Shown here in pieces: positions 43,921-53,501 of a stretch of DNA of 64,000 nt. The notes beneath the pieces are model-generated. The model saw only the letters and a list, made by a program, of their open reading frames with translations. It was not told the DNA's origin and ran no database searches. This DNA comes from Cohnella phaseoli. GTDB taxonomy: Bacteria; Bacillota; Bacilli; Paenibacillales; Paenibacillaceae. How positions within the stretch are numbered: the stretch's first letter is position 1; the number at the start of each line of letters is the position of its first letter. The position numbers and the translations under genes were made by a program. The stretch spans positions 1 to 64,000 of the forward strand of contig NZ_QRDZ01000039.1 of assembly GCF_003386235.1 (NCBI RefSeq), in the 5' to 3' direction.

Positions 43921-45114
43921 TTACGCCTCCCCCTTCAACTCTCCGACTCCATCGCCGATATCGCATACGTAAAATGCCGGTTTAAGCCCTGTCGCGGACT
44001 CATATTTGTCGCCTACCTCGGCTATAAAGCGCTCGACCGAATCCTGATGCACGAGCGATACCGTACATCCGCCGAAGCCGGCTCCCGTCATGCGCGAGCC
44101 AAGCACGCCCGGCACTTCGCGCGCCGCGGCTACCATTGCGTCAAGCTCGTCTCCCGTCACCTCGTACAGGTCGCGCAGCGAATCGTGCGAGGCGTTCATC
44201 AGTTGGCCGAAGGCTGCCAAATCGTCCTTATTCAACACTTCGATGGAACGACCGACGCGATCGATCTCCTCAACAACGTGACGCGCGCGGCGACGTACCG
44301 TCTCGTCCGCGATCAGATGAGCGTTATCCTCAAATTGCTGCAGCGTTAGCTGGCCGAGCAGCGTCAGCTCCGGGAAAGCTGCGCGGAGCTCGCTAACCGC
44401 CTGTTCGCATTGCGCGCGGCGTTCATTGTATTTGGAATCTACAAGCCCGCGACGTTTGTTCGTATTGCCGATGACCAGCTTGTAATCTCCGGAGCGGAAA
44501 GGCACCAGCTCATATTTAAGCGTATCGCAGTCAAGATGAATGGCATGGTCCTTGCGTCCGTTGGCTACCGCGAATTGATCCATGATGCCGCATTTGACGC
44601 CGATAAATTCGTTCTCCGCATGCTGCGACCAAAGTGCGATCTGTACTGTATCCGTCGGCTTGCCTTCCAAAGTCAGCAAAGCGTACGCCGTTACAACCTC
44701 GATGGAAGCGGAGGAGGATAGTCCAGATCCGTTCGGAATCTCGCCATGATACATAAAGTTATATCCGCGGCTCAACTCGATCCCCCGCTGCTTCAGCTCC
44801 CATACGACGCCCTTCGGATAATTCGCCCAGTCGTCTTCTGCATTAAACGCGATCCCATCCAGCGGAATCTCTTTCTCCGCCGGGAAGTTCGTTGACGCGA
44901 AACCAAGCTTGCGATCTTCACGCGGAGCGATCAACAACGTCGTGCCGAATGTCAGTGCAGCCGGAAATACCGCTCCTCCGTTGTAGTCCGTGTGCTCGCC
45001 GATCAGGTTGACCCGCCCGGGCGCCTGAAATGCGGATATGACCGCCGCGTCTCCTCCGAATTGCTCTACAAAACGCTGTTTCAACTCCGTTAGCTGTACC
45101 ATCAGGAATTCCAT
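43921..45114 (-). CDS. galK: Galactokinase
   Basis: 397 residues. The galactokinase signature PGRVNLIGEHTDYNGG, the ATP motif PNGSGLSSSASIEV and the C-terminal GSRMTGAGFGGCT (GHMP motif 3) are all present. It phosphorylates galactose to galactose-1-phosphate. First gene of the leftward galKET operon. The start is ATG 45114 with GGAGGAGAG close by, or the second ATG 12 bp on. The family length is 380-400, so no truncation. Confidence 0.97.
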   Translation of the reverse strand: MEFLMVQLTELKQRFVEQFGGDAAVISAFQAPGRVNLIGEHTDYNGGAVFPAALTFGTTLLIAPREDRKLGFASTNFPAEKEIPLDGIAFNAEDDWANYPKGVVWELKQRGIELSRGYNFMYHGEIPNGSGLSSSASIEVVTAYALLTLEGKPTDTVQIALWSQHAENEFIGVKCGIMDQFAVANGRKDHAIHLDCDTLKYELVPFRSGDYKLVIGNTNKRRGLVDSKYNERRAQCEQAVSELRAAFPELTLLGQLTLQQFEDNAHLIADETVRRRARHVVEEIDRVGRSIEVLNKDDLAAFGQLMNASHDSLRDLYEVTGDELDAMVAAAREVPGVLGSRMTGAGFGGCTVSLVHQDSVERFIAEVGDKYESATGLKPAFYVCDIGDGVGELKGEA

Positions 45115-45145
45115 CTCTCCTCCGAATAGTTCTTCGTTTGATCCT

Positions 45146-45174
45146 ATTATAGCGATAATCGGAGAGAATTCGAA
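45146..45174 (-). promoter_or_regulatory. Candidate galK promoter
   Basis: On the minus strand, TATAAT at 45146-45151 with a weak -35-like TTCGAA 17 bp upstream. It lies in the 158-bp gap shared with the divergent AraC regulator, whose own -10-like TATAAT is at 45242-45247 on the plus strand. Confidence 0.45.
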
Positions 45175-45272
45175 ATGGCGTGAAGTGCTTTTGATATGGA
45201 GAAATGTGACTTTTGTAAAATCGATTGCGAGGCTATCGTGGTATAATTAAAGATAACGAAGGAGGAGTTACG

Positions 45273-46142
45273 ATGACCAAGCAAGCAACCTATCGCGTTG
45301 CATCCAATTCTTCCGGTTTTCGTAAGGGCGAGTTGAACGTGCTGTTCGCCGGAGAAAGCCAGACGAATTCTTTGCATCGCATCGGGCCGAAAGTCGTCGA
45401 TTATTATTTGCTCCATCATGTGTTATCGGGGCGAGGGCTTTTTCGTATGGGAGATATCGAGCTGAACCTCGGGGAGGGCGACAGCTTTCTAATTTATCCC
45501 GGCACGTTGTTCCATTACGTGTCCGATGAAAATAATCCGTGGAAATATAGGTGGGTCGCCTTCTCCGGCTCGGCAGCGGCGGCTCTTGTTAAGGAAGCCG
45601 GGTTCGAACCGGAGCGGCCTTATACGCATACGGGTGGAGATAGTGCACCGGGAGAAAGATGCCGAGCGATCTTCGAAGCGTTCAGGGGGCGAAGCGGCTC
45701 CGCGGCGCTAGCGGCGTCGGGCCATTTTCATCTGCTGCTGGCGAGCCTCCGCGAAGCTTCGGAGGATTCCGCGCCGGAAGCGCCTCGTCCTGGCACGCAT
45801 AGCGAGGAATTGGCACGCCAAGTGATCGGCTATTTGTCCACGCAGTACGCGGAGCCGATCACCATCGAAGGCATGGCCGAGACGCTAGGCTACAACAGAG
45901 CTTACTTATCCCGGATATTCAAGCAGCATGCAGGAATGTCTCCTGCGACCTTCCTAACGAAGCTGCGCGTCGATCATGGAAGAAGACTGCTGCGCGAGCG
46001 GCCCGAGCTTACCGTGGAACAGATCGCCTCGTCGGTAGGCTTTCAGGATGCGCTTTATTTCTCCAAACAGTTTCGCAGATGGTATGCGCAGTCGCCGACG
46101 GAGTATCGGACCGCCGTCGACGACTCGCTGAAGACGAAATAA
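45273..46142 (+). CDS. AraC-family regulator with cupin sensor, likely for galKET
   Basis: 289 residues from ATG 45273 with GAAGGAGGAG upstream. An N-terminal cupin-type sugar-binding domain (about 30-110, including HHVLSGRG and GDSFLIYPGTLFHYV) and two AraC helix-turn-helices (IEGMAETLGYNRAYLSRIFK and VEQIASSVGFQDALYFSKQF). Divergent from galK, so it likely activates the gal genes in response to galactose or a galactoside. Same family as MsmR-type regulators. Confidence 0.88.
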   Translation: MTKQATYRVASNSSGFRKGELNVLFAGESQTNSLHRIGPKVVDYYLLHHVLSGRGLFRMGDIELNLGEGDSFLIYPGTLFHYVSDENNPWKYRWVAFSGSAAAALVKEAGFEPERPYTHTGGDSAPGERCRAIFEAFRGRSGSAALAASGHFHLLLASLREASEDSAPEAPRPGTHSEELARQVIGYLSTQYAEPITIEGMAETLGYNRAYLSRIFKQHAGMSPATFLTKLRVDHGRRLLRERPELTVEQIASSVGFQDALYFSKQFRRWYAQSPTEYRTAVDDSLKTK

Positions 46143-46150
46143 ACGATTCG

Positions 46151-47167
46151 CTACAATTGAAATGCAGCTTTCCAGCTCCCTGCGATTTCCTTCGCATCGT
46201 TGAGAAATTCGTCTGAAAACATCCTGTCCAGCTTATCCATCGTCTCGCTCGAAGCGCCTCCGATCTGCTTGAGGATCGCTTTGACGATGTACGGCCACGC
46301 GACTTCCGTGCCGTCTGTTACCGCGAGCGACACGCCGATACGCTCTCGCCGCAACCCAAACGTAAAAACGCCGTGCGCTCCGCTCTTGGCGACGATATTC
46401 GAGTCTTCGAGCAACAGGCTCGCCAGACGGCCCGGCCCCTCCACGAGCTCGGGATAGGCGTTCATCGCCGCTGCCATCCGGCCCGCCGCTTCGCCTGCCG
46501 CACGATCCGGGGCATGCTCCGGAGTCGCAAGACGGCCGTAAGCCAAGGCAAGCGATCGCAAGGGCATCGCTGCGACCGGAAAGCCGCAGCCGTCCTTGCC
46601 GACCGTCACCTGTTCTTCGTCCGCTTCCGCCCATTGCCGGATGCGACGAACGATTCCCTGCTGCGCGGGATGGTCCGGGCGAATGTAGCCATCAAGCGGC
46701 CAGCCTTTCAGCTTGCTCCACGCCAGTACGCCCAGATGCTTGCCTGCGCAGGTATGCAGCAGCTTGCGCGGTTTGCCACCAGCGGCGACATATTCGTCTC
46801 TCTGTCGACGGCCGACCGGAAGCGTAGGCTGAATGGCGAGCAATTCCTCGTCCAATCCCGTCCGTTGCAGAATATCCTCCAGAACCTCCAACTGCGCCCG
46901 GCTTCCTCGATGCGACGCAGCCAGCAGCGCCAAATGGCGCTGCTCCAAACCGTACGCTTCGGCAGTTCCGTCGAGCAGCGATGCAATTGCCTGAATCGGC
47001 TTGGCTGTCGAACGCACATAAGAGAGCGCATCCGCATCTCCGCATGCATGAAGCAGCCGGCCGTTCTCCGCGGACACGACGGCGATCCGCCCCCTATGCA
47101 CATTTTCCGTTCGTCCGCCTCGGTTCATATATAGGAGAGGAACATCCTCAATCCGATCTCCGCACAT
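46151..47167 (-). CDS. Type II L-asparaginase (Rhizobium AnsA-like)
   Basis: 338 residues from ATG 47167 (AAGGAAG upstream). RSTAKPIQA near the N-terminus, the HTCAGKHLGVLA motif and VGKDGCGFPV are typical of the asparaginase II family (Pfam PF06089), which differs from the E. coli AnsA/AnsB fold and carries Ser-Lys and a zinc-binding Cys/His set. It hydrolyses asparagine to aspartate and ammonia. Convergent with the AraC gene, ends 8 bp from it. A 13-bp direct repeat lies upstream (47201 and 47219). Confidence 0.85.
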   Translation of the reverse strand: MCGDRIEDVPLLYMNRGGRTENVHRGRIAVVSAENGRLLHACGDADALSYVRSTAKPIQAIASLLDGTAEAYGLEQRHLALLAASHRGSRAQLEVLEDILQRTGLDEELLAIQPTLPVGRRQRDEYVAAGGKPRKLLHTCAGKHLGVLAWSKLKGWPLDGYIRPDHPAQQGIVRRIRQWAEADEEQVTVGKDGCGFPVAAMPLRSLALAYGRLATPEHAPDRAAGEAAGRMAAAMNAYPELVEGPGRLASLLLEDSNIVAKSGAHGVFTFGLRRERIGVSLAVTDGTEVAWPYIVKAILKQIGGASSETMDKLDRMFSDEFLNDAKEIAGSWKAAFQL

Positions 47168-47200
47168 TTGGCTCGCTTCCTTTCCGGGTTTCCAATTCCC

Positions 47201-47231
47201 ATAGCATAGGGAATCAATATAGCATAGGGAA
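47201..47231. repeat. 13-bp direct repeat upstream of asparaginase
   Basis: ATAGCATAGGGAA occurs perfectly at 47201-47213 and 47219-47231, period 18, in the 90-bp gap between the asparaginase gene and the 1214-residue gene. On the minus strand the repeat reads TTCCCTATGCTAT. A regulator site is possible. Confidence 0.5.
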
Positions 47232-47257
47232 CCCAAATAGGAAATATGCATTCCGAC

Positions 47258-50200
47258 TCAAAGAACGGAAGTCAGCTTGACGACCTTGACCTCCTCGGGC
47301 TGAAGCGAAACGCTGAACTGTCCGTTCGTTACGCCGACCGTCGTGTTTTCGATTAACTCCTCGGCGTCGATCTGCGTTCCCAGACCCATGCCGGCAAGAT
47401 CAAGCGTTACATTGGCTTGGACCGCAACGCTTTCTTGATTCATTAAAGTCAGGTACACCGTCTCTCCTTCGCCATAACGCTCGATCGCGACCGACTGACT
47501 ATCGGAGGTAGCGAACGTGACCGGCCTCCATCCTGCTTCGGCTACTTTCTTTACGAGAGGCACATACTTGATAAACAAAGAACGGTCACGGTCGTAGAAA
47601 GCGGAATTTTTCCAGTAATTCGTTGCGTTGTCGGCCGTAGCGCTAAAGGCGCTCGGGAAAATTCCGTAGAACAGCAGTTTCTTCATATAGCGTTCCATAT
47701 AAGCGTTGCCGAACTTGGTGAAATCCGTGTTTTGCAGCATAAGGTACGGCTTGGCTCCCGACAAGGTCCGGTATTTGCTAAGCGTCTCGTCCGAATCGGG
47801 ATTGAACGAATCGTTAGGACCTAGCCAATTGCGCTCGTTCCCCATCGCGTCCAGCCAAGGCATGTACATGGAATACGAATGCGGCGTTCCGTTGGCCATC
47901 AAATATCGTCCGTCCCCATGCAATTCGTTCGCTATTCTAGTCGTTGCCTCCCAGCTTGAGAACGCACGGTGAACGGCCGGCTGCTTCGTCACCTTCGAAA
48001 AAACAAGCGGAGCGATTGCGTAGGCAAAATGGTTACGGTCGTAATTGATCGTGTACGGCCACCCGTCCAACGTATCGAGATATTCGCCGTCCGGCTTCGG
48101 TCCCGACGTATTGTACCTCGCGTCCATCTTATCCGCGCCGAAATAGAGCTTGTAGCCGTTCGTCTCGCCCGGCAAATCGGGATTGGCGTTGATCATCCAT
48201 AACGCGCCCACGTTCCATGGCGTATCGAGCCATTGCAAGTAGGGATTGCCTATCGGATTGAGCATGCCCGCCGCTTGCGCCATTTTCGCTTTCTCCTCGC
48301 CGAGAGCTGCAGAAGCATCCCGCGAGTTTGTCGCCGTAGCCGCCGTCTTGGGCAATAACGGATCGATGCTTTGCCACCAGGAGCTCAGCTCCTGATAGTG
48401 AAAAACAAGAATGTCGTTCGCGTTGGCGTACGCCGTGTCGACCGGATCGTCGTCGCCCTCCTTAAACCGGAAGCCGAAATCTTCGTTGTCCGGGATGTCC
48501 GATATGGAAGCGAACGGCATCCATATGCCTTGCTCCGGAATGCGCACCTCGTAAAATTCCGGGAACAGCTCCATGTATTTGTCCACCGATCCTCTGAACC
48601 CCTGATTCCCGTCGAAGCCGTAAATGGCGAAGCCGAAATCGGCCGACGAAGGAAAATTCGCCGTATCCGGGGATAAACCCAGTTCGAAAGTAATCAGCAG
48701 CTGCTTCGTGCTCCCGTTGTAATCCAGCCGATAATGGGTCGGGCGGTTATAGTCCACGGCCAGCGACAGGCCGTTCCCCGTAACCGGATCGTAGATAGCG
48801 GACATCGGGTAGATGGAGAGCGGCCCGGTTTCGAAATCCGGCACTTGGCTGTTCGTATAGACGTTGCCCGTCTGTCCGGTCGCGATCTCCCGCTCTCCGC
48901 GCACGTAATCGCCCCATTTCCAGCCGTCCGCATCGACCGGCAGCGCATAGGTCAGCGTCACCGCCCTATCGGAGGAGCGCAGATCGGTTAGCCGACCCTC
49001 AACCTTAATTCCGCCGGGAACGGTCTCGAAATCCGCCTGAACCTCCAAATCCAGATCGTCGGCAAGTCCTTTGTAGCGGCTAGACGTCGAGCCGGTAATC
49101 CGGTCGAAGCCGTATACGTCGGAGTCCCCGGCATAATCCCGAACGAGAAATCCAGAAGGTACGCCAGGCGCGGCCAGCTCCGTACTCCCCAGCTTAAGCG
49201 AAGCGATTCCGCGATCCCCTAAAGTTAGCTGGAGTCCGTTCTGCGTCTGAAGAGTCGTGAACGCGGCTCCTGCCGACCAAGGAAGAGGAGTCACAACCGC
49301 ATCTTCGAAGTAAGCCGACCCGTCGTTCACTTCCCGTACGGAAAAATCGTCAAACCACACTTCCCCTGTATGCCCATCCCGGAAAATGCCGTATACGGAA
49401 ATCGTCTGCACGGGCTTTTGCGGCAAATAATACAGCTCGCGGTACTGCCAATCGTGCGTCCCCGTGCTGAAGGGCGCGGTTTGGGCGAATTGGCTCGTAC
49501 CGTCGGCGAAAAAGACGTCCATATACAAGGAATATCCCCGATCTACGTCCCCGCTTACGTTCAAAGACTTGCTCCAGCCGCTGACCGCAATCAGCTTGGG
49601 CGAAGCCTGATTCAGATGAATCGTCTGATAGATGCCCGAGGCGTCCGTCTCTGACGAATGCGCCATTTTCACGCCCCGAGTACCGTTCCTGCCGCCGCTG
49701 CCCTCGATCGTATATCCGTTGCCGAAAGAGCCCCAGCCCGAAATCGTAGATCCCGCAACGTCCGTCAGGGAACCGTTTGCCAATTTCTCCGCTCCGCTTG
49801 TCCCAAGCTCTCGCCTGAGCATGGCTATCCCCTCGCCCGAGCTGTCCGGAAGCTCCTCCAGCGAGACGTTGTCGAACCAGACCGTGCCTTGACGGTCGTT
49901 AAACAGCGCATATACCGTGATCGATTGGACCGGCTTGATCGGCAAAATGTACAACTGCTTGTTCTGCCAATCGTGCGTGCCCGTATCGAATGGGACATGA
50001 AGGCCCCAATCATGGGTATTGTCGGTATAGGTCAGGTCTGCGTACAACGAGTAGGACGCCCCCGAGGCCCCGCTGACCGCTTCCGCCTTGCTCCATCCCC
50101 GCAGCAGCAGCGGACGCGTAACGGTTCGGTTCAACACCGTCGTCTGATAGACGCCGTATTGTCCGCTTCCCGATGCATTGACCGCCTTGACAGCCTGACT

Positions 50201-50902
50201 TCCGCCCCTGCCTTCCCCGGACGCGACGCTATATCCATTCTGCCAGGCTCCCCAACCGCCGAACTCCGACGCAGCGACCGTCTCGAACCCGTTGTTGCCG
50301 AGCAAACCTGCGGGGAATTCCTCCACCGTAAAATCGTCAAACCAGACTTTGCCCGCCTTATCGCGCAAAAGTCCGTAGATCGTCAAGCTTTTGACCGGCT
50401 TCTCGGGATCGATAACCATTTCGACGTATTCCCAGCTATGGGTTCCCGCTTGAAAAGCTTGGGCTTCCCCGTACAAATGGGTATTATCCGAGTAAGTCAG
50501 GTCGACCCATAGCGAATAATTCGTCGAAGCCGTCCCTTCAACTCCGTCGGCTTTGCTCCAGCCGCCGATTTTCAGAGGCTTCGTGTCGGTGCGGTTCAGC
50601 TCGACGTATTGATAGATACCGCATTCGCCGCTGCCCGTCAGCTCGCAAGCAACCGAGCGGGAACCGGTCCGGCTCGTTGCCGTATCGACGGCATACCCGC
50701 CGCCCCACGAGAACCAGGACGCTGCCGCTCCCCCGCCGCCCGTCTCAAAACCCGGATTGACCAGCTCGTTGACGGTCTCATGCGGATAAGCAGGTTCCGA
50801 ATAGTACGCTTTGGTTTCCTGAGACGAGAAAGAATAAACCGATAAAATCATGAAGGCAGCAAGCGCAAGCTTCAGCAACCTATTTCCGTTGGTTATGTTC
50901 AT
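47258..50902 (-). CDS. Secreted multi-domain protein, candidate glycoside hydrolase
   Basis: 1214 residues. A signal peptide (about 1-32) is followed by three homologous modules of about 155 residues (about 41-200, 200-355 and 365-530). Each has IYQ or VYQT, GWSK, YSL, an AFQAGTHSWEY/PFDTGTHDWQ-type motif, then VWFDDF/VWFDNV, a jelly-roll carbohydrate-binding-like pattern. A C-terminal 680-residue part has an Asp/Glu/Trp-rich catalytic-like region (GIWMPFASISDIPD, HYQELSSWWQSIDP, NYDRNHFAYAIAPL) I cannot assign. The GGAAGGGG site before ATG and the overlap with the GH116 gene show co-expression. Extracellular glycan binding or cleavage is the best reading. Confidence 0.75.
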   Translation of the reverse strand: MNITNGNRLLKLALAAFMILSVYSFSSQETKAYYSEPAYPHETVNELVNPGFETGGGGAAASWFSWGGGYAVDTATSRTGSRSVACELTGSGECGIYQYVELNRTDTKPLKIGGWSKADGVEGTASTNYSLWVDLTYSDNTHLYGEAQAFQAGTHSWEYVEMVIDPEKPVKSLTIYGLLRDKAGKVWFDDFTVEEFPAGLLGNNGFETVAASEFGGWGAWQNGYSVASGEGRGGSQAVKAVNASGSGQYGVYQTTVLNRTVTRPLLLRGWSKAEAVSGASGASYSLYADLTYTDNTHDWGLHVPFDTGTHDWQNKQLYILPIKPVQSITVYALFNDRQGTVWFDNVSLEELPDSSGEGIAMLRRELGTSGAEKLANGSLTDVAGSTISGWGSFGNGYTIEGSGGRNGTRGVKMAHSSETDASGIYQTIHLNQASPKLIAVSGWSKSLNVSGDVDRGYSLYMDVFFADGTSQFAQTAPFSTGTHDWQYRELYYLPQKPVQTISVYGIFRDGHTGEVWFDDFSVREVNDGSAYFEDAVVTPLPWSAGAAFTTLQTQNGLQLTLGDRGIASLKLGSTELAAPGVPSGFLVRDYAGDSDVYGFDRITGSTSSRYKGLADDLDLEVQADFETVPGGIKVEGRLTDLRSSDRAVTLTYALPVDADGWKWGDYVRGEREIATGQTGNVYTNSQVPDFETGPLSIYPMSAIYDPVTGNGLSLAVDYNRPTHYRLDYNGSTKQLLITFELGLSPDTANFPSSADFGFAIYGFDGNQGFRGSVDKYMELFPEFYEVRIPEQGIWMPFASISDIPDNEDFGFRFKEGDDDPVDTAYANANDILVFHYQELSSWWQSIDPLLPKTAATATNSRDASAALGEEKAKMAQAAGMLNPIGNPYLQWLDTPWNVGALWMINANPDLPGETNGYKLYFGADKMDARYNTSGPKPDGEYLDTLDGWPYTINYDRNHFAYAIAPLVFSKVTKQPAVHRAFSSWEATTRIANELHGDGRYLMANGTPHSYSMYMPWLDAMGNERNWLGPNDSFNPDSDETLSKYRTLSGAKPYLMLQNTDFTKFGNAYMERYMKKLLFYGIFPSAFSATADNATNYWKNSAFYDRDRSLFIKYVPLVKKVAEAGWRPVTFATSDSQSVAIERYGEGETVYLTLMNQESVAVQANVTLDLAGMGLGTQIDAEELIENTTVGVTNGQFSVSLQPEEVKVVKLTSVL

Positions 50903-53480
50903 ACGTATCCCCTTCCGAGAATGTAAGTTCCAGTCGATCTCCCTCCGTTAAAGCAATGCCGCTGCCAAGCTGCGCGGTTCCATCCGCGACCGGGCAGCTC
51001 CAGCTCTCCCCGGCTCGGCTTACCTCCGCTTCTCTTACCCCAGCCAATAGCCGACTGCGCAGCTGCTTCAGCTCAATCTTGCCGTACAGTACGTTGATCG
51101 CGATGAAGCCGGTCCGGCATTCGACCGTTCCCCAGGCGGTCGCGAGCGACCAGAAGCAGCGGAACGGTTCCGCCCCCTCCCCCGCGCCGGCTGCCGGAGA
51201 GAAGCCGATCCTACCAACCGTCATGTCATATTCGAATCCGCTCATCGCCAGCAAGATCGCGTAGGAGGACATCGCCCGCGCGTAATGGCTGCCGCACTCG
51301 AATTCGTTCCAAGGGTTGCGGCGTTCGCCGTCGAACCGTTCGCGAACCGCCCGAACGACGGACAGCCCCTCCTCGACCAGCCCTTCGAAAATCATGTGGC
51401 TCGCCGCCTGATACTCGAAGCCGGTCATGCACTCGTCCGCGTAAGGCACCGGAACCGTAGGCGTTCCCCCCTTCGGCCAAGTACAGATCAGCAAGCCCTT
51501 TTCGTCGTTAAGGGCATAGACCCGATTCGGGTTGGCGTGGTCGCGCATCGAGATAAAGTTGTAGCGGTAGATCGATTTCAGCGAGCGGCGGACTTTATCC
51601 GGATCGAACACGTCGCCGAGTCCGGCCAACCTCGCCTGCCATTGGCCGACCGCTTGATCGATATGGCAGCCTTCCCCGATCTGGTATTTGATCTGCCCGA
51701 GCTCTTCGTTCACGGGGTATCTCTCATCCGTCAGATCGAGCAATTGATAGAAATACTCTCCGTTAAAGGCGTGCCGGTCGATCCAGTCCCGCCCTCGCTC
51801 GTACAGCTCCAGAAATTGTTCCGCTTCCTCGTCTCCCAGCGCTTGCCCCATCCGCGCGGCGGCAAGCAAAGCCGCGTGATAGTAGCCGCTCAAATAGGCA
51901 TTGGGCCCGTACATCTCCACGTCGAGCGTATGGTGCTGCGCACCTTCCATCACGCCGTCCCGGTCGAGATCCCAGCCGTCCTCGTTAGAGGGCTGCCAGG
52001 CGTAGGCAAGAGCCTTCTTCACCGCAGGCCACAACGAAGCGAGCCATTCGGTATCGCCCGATATTTTCCATTCCCGATACGTACGGACGATTCCGCCCAT
52101 TTGACCGTCAACCGCCGCATGGTAATCCGACTTCTCCCTGCCGAGAGGCAGCATCAACCGGAAAGCCATCTTACCGTTGTCGAACTGGTTGTACCGATAG
52201 TCCGCCGCGCGCATAGAACGGGCAAGCTCGGGAAAGAGAAAGGACGTAACCGTCTCGTAGTTCCATACGTGCGTGCAGGAGCCTTCGCAGGAGCCCTCGT
52301 CCGTATGGCAGCCTTCGAACCCGTATAACGTCCCGTCCGTCAACCTGAGCACGGTCGGCGATTTCAGCGTCGACAGATTCGCCGACACCGCTTCGATCGC
52401 GGCTTCGGGAAGCGTCGACTCGAACAGGGCCTTCCGAAAGCGCTGCGTATCCCCGTATAACCGCTCATAATGCTCGAACAGGTAGACAGCCGCGTCAACC
52501 GAATCGTGCAGCCACTCCGCATAATAATTCCGCCATTTCGCTTCCCCAGCTTCGCCCGGCGCCGGCGGGTTCCAGTAATTTTCCGCCCATGGAAAATGCC
52601 AGGAAATGACGAAGCGGAACGTCGCGGATTGCCCCGGCTCGAGCCGGGCATGGCCGCAAACGCTGCAAGTATCGTAGTTTTTCTCCACGACGCGATACGG
52701 ATCAAGGTCGCGGGGTTCGTCGTACATCCGCTCGGCGAACCGACCGGGGCGCACGAAATCCTTCCAGAATACCGTCACGTTGTCGAACCATTCTCCGCGA
52801 TACCAGTACGTTTGCCTGCTCCAATCGGGCGCGTCCGTCGCAAGCGACAGCTCTCCGAATTCCGGGGAATCGCCGGGGATCGAGGCCGTGGACAACCGTA
52901 CTCCTTTCACGTCGCCGCGTTCGAACGGCTTGTTGATGGAGCCTTTGGCAAACGGGTTGGACAGGCAGCCCGTCAGCGCAACGTCGAGGGCGGCATCCGA
53001 AACGTTCGTAACCTTATAGGACAAAACGGCTGCCGGAAGCGACGAGTCCCGTTCGTTCAACGGAATGTACGGATTAAACGCCGTCAGCCTCACCTGCAGC
53101 GGATCGCCGTCATCGGCAAACGACAGCCCGGCGATCGGGAACTCCCCGCGAAACTCGTTGCTTCGGTAGTGCGGAAATCCGGTCATATGTCCTCTGCGCG
53201 GCCCGAAGCCGTAGCCTTCGAATCTTCCGTTGCCTTCTCCCGAGTACGGAGGCGTTTTGTCGCCTTGAAGCACTTTGGCCATCACCGTTTCTCCGTCCCG
53301 CTCGGCCTTGACCGCGAAAAAGGAAAATCCGTTCAGGCTGATCTTGGCCGGACGATTGCGGATTTCCCAATCGATCAGCCGGCCGTTGCCGGCCAAACCG
53401 ATGCTTCCGGTTCCGATCCCGCCCAGAGGGAACGAAATTTCCGCCGTGTTTTTTTCCGTGTACACAAATCCTTGCTTCAT
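50880..53480 (-). CDS. GH116 family glycosidase
   Basis: 866 residues, no signal peptide, so probably cytoplasmic. The N-terminal part begins with FPLGGIGTGSIGLAGNG, and the C-terminal DUF608-type barrel has CTHVWNYE (Glu409, position of the nucleophile) and HTLDVEMYG (Asp520, position of the acid/base by my alignment). GH116 members act on beta-glucosides, beta-xylosides or N-acetylglucosamine conjugates. GGAAGGAG lies before ATG. It sits between the sugar importer and the 1214-residue secreted protein, so it may finish hydrolysis of the imported oligosaccharides. Confidence 0.88.
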   Translation of the reverse strand: MKQGFVYTEKNTAEISFPLGGIGTGSIGLAGNGRLIDWEIRNRPAKISLNGFSFFAVKAERDGETVMAKVLQGDKTPPYSGEGNGRFEGYGFGPRRGHMTGFPHYRSNEFRGEFPIAGLSFADDGDPLQVRLTAFNPYIPLNERDSSLPAAVLSYKVTNVSDAALDVALTGCLSNPFAKGSINKPFERGDVKGVRLSTASIPGDSPEFGELSLATDAPDWSRQTYWYRGEWFDNVTVFWKDFVRPGRFAERMYDEPRDLDPYRVVEKNYDTCSVCGHARLEPGQSATFRFVISWHFPWAENYWNPPAPGEAGEAKWRNYYAEWLHDSVDAAVYLFEHYERLYGDTQRFRKALFESTLPEAAIEAVSANLSTLKSPTVLRLTDGTLYGFEGCHTDEGSCEGSCTHVWNYETVTSFLFPELARSMRAADYRYNQFDNGKMAFRLMLPLGREKSDYHAAVDGQMGGIVRTYREWKISGDTEWLASLWPAVKKALAYAWQPSNEDGWDLDRDGVMEGAQHHTLDVEMYGPNAYLSGYYHAALLAAARMGQALGDEEAEQFLELYERGRDWIDRHAFNGEYFYQLLDLTDERYPVNEELGQIKYQIGEGCHIDQAVGQWQARLAGLGDVFDPDKVRRSLKSIYRYNFISMRDHANPNRVYALNDEKGLLICTWPKGGTPTVPVPYADECMTGFEYQAASHMIFEGLVEEGLSVVRAVRERFDGERRNPWNEFECGSHYARAMSSYAILLAMSGFEYDMTVGRIGFSPAAGAGEGAEPFRCFWSLATAWGTVECRTGFIAINVLYGKIELKQLRSRLLAGVREAEVSRAGESWSCPVADGTAQLGSGIALTEGDRLELTFSEGDTYEHNQRK

Positions 53481-53501
53481 GATCTGCTCCTTCCGTCCGC
53501 C

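Noticed and set aside
45601-45613. GGTTCGAACCGG-like T-arm within a coding frame
   Set aside because: It lies inside the AraC regulator gene; no cloverleaf.
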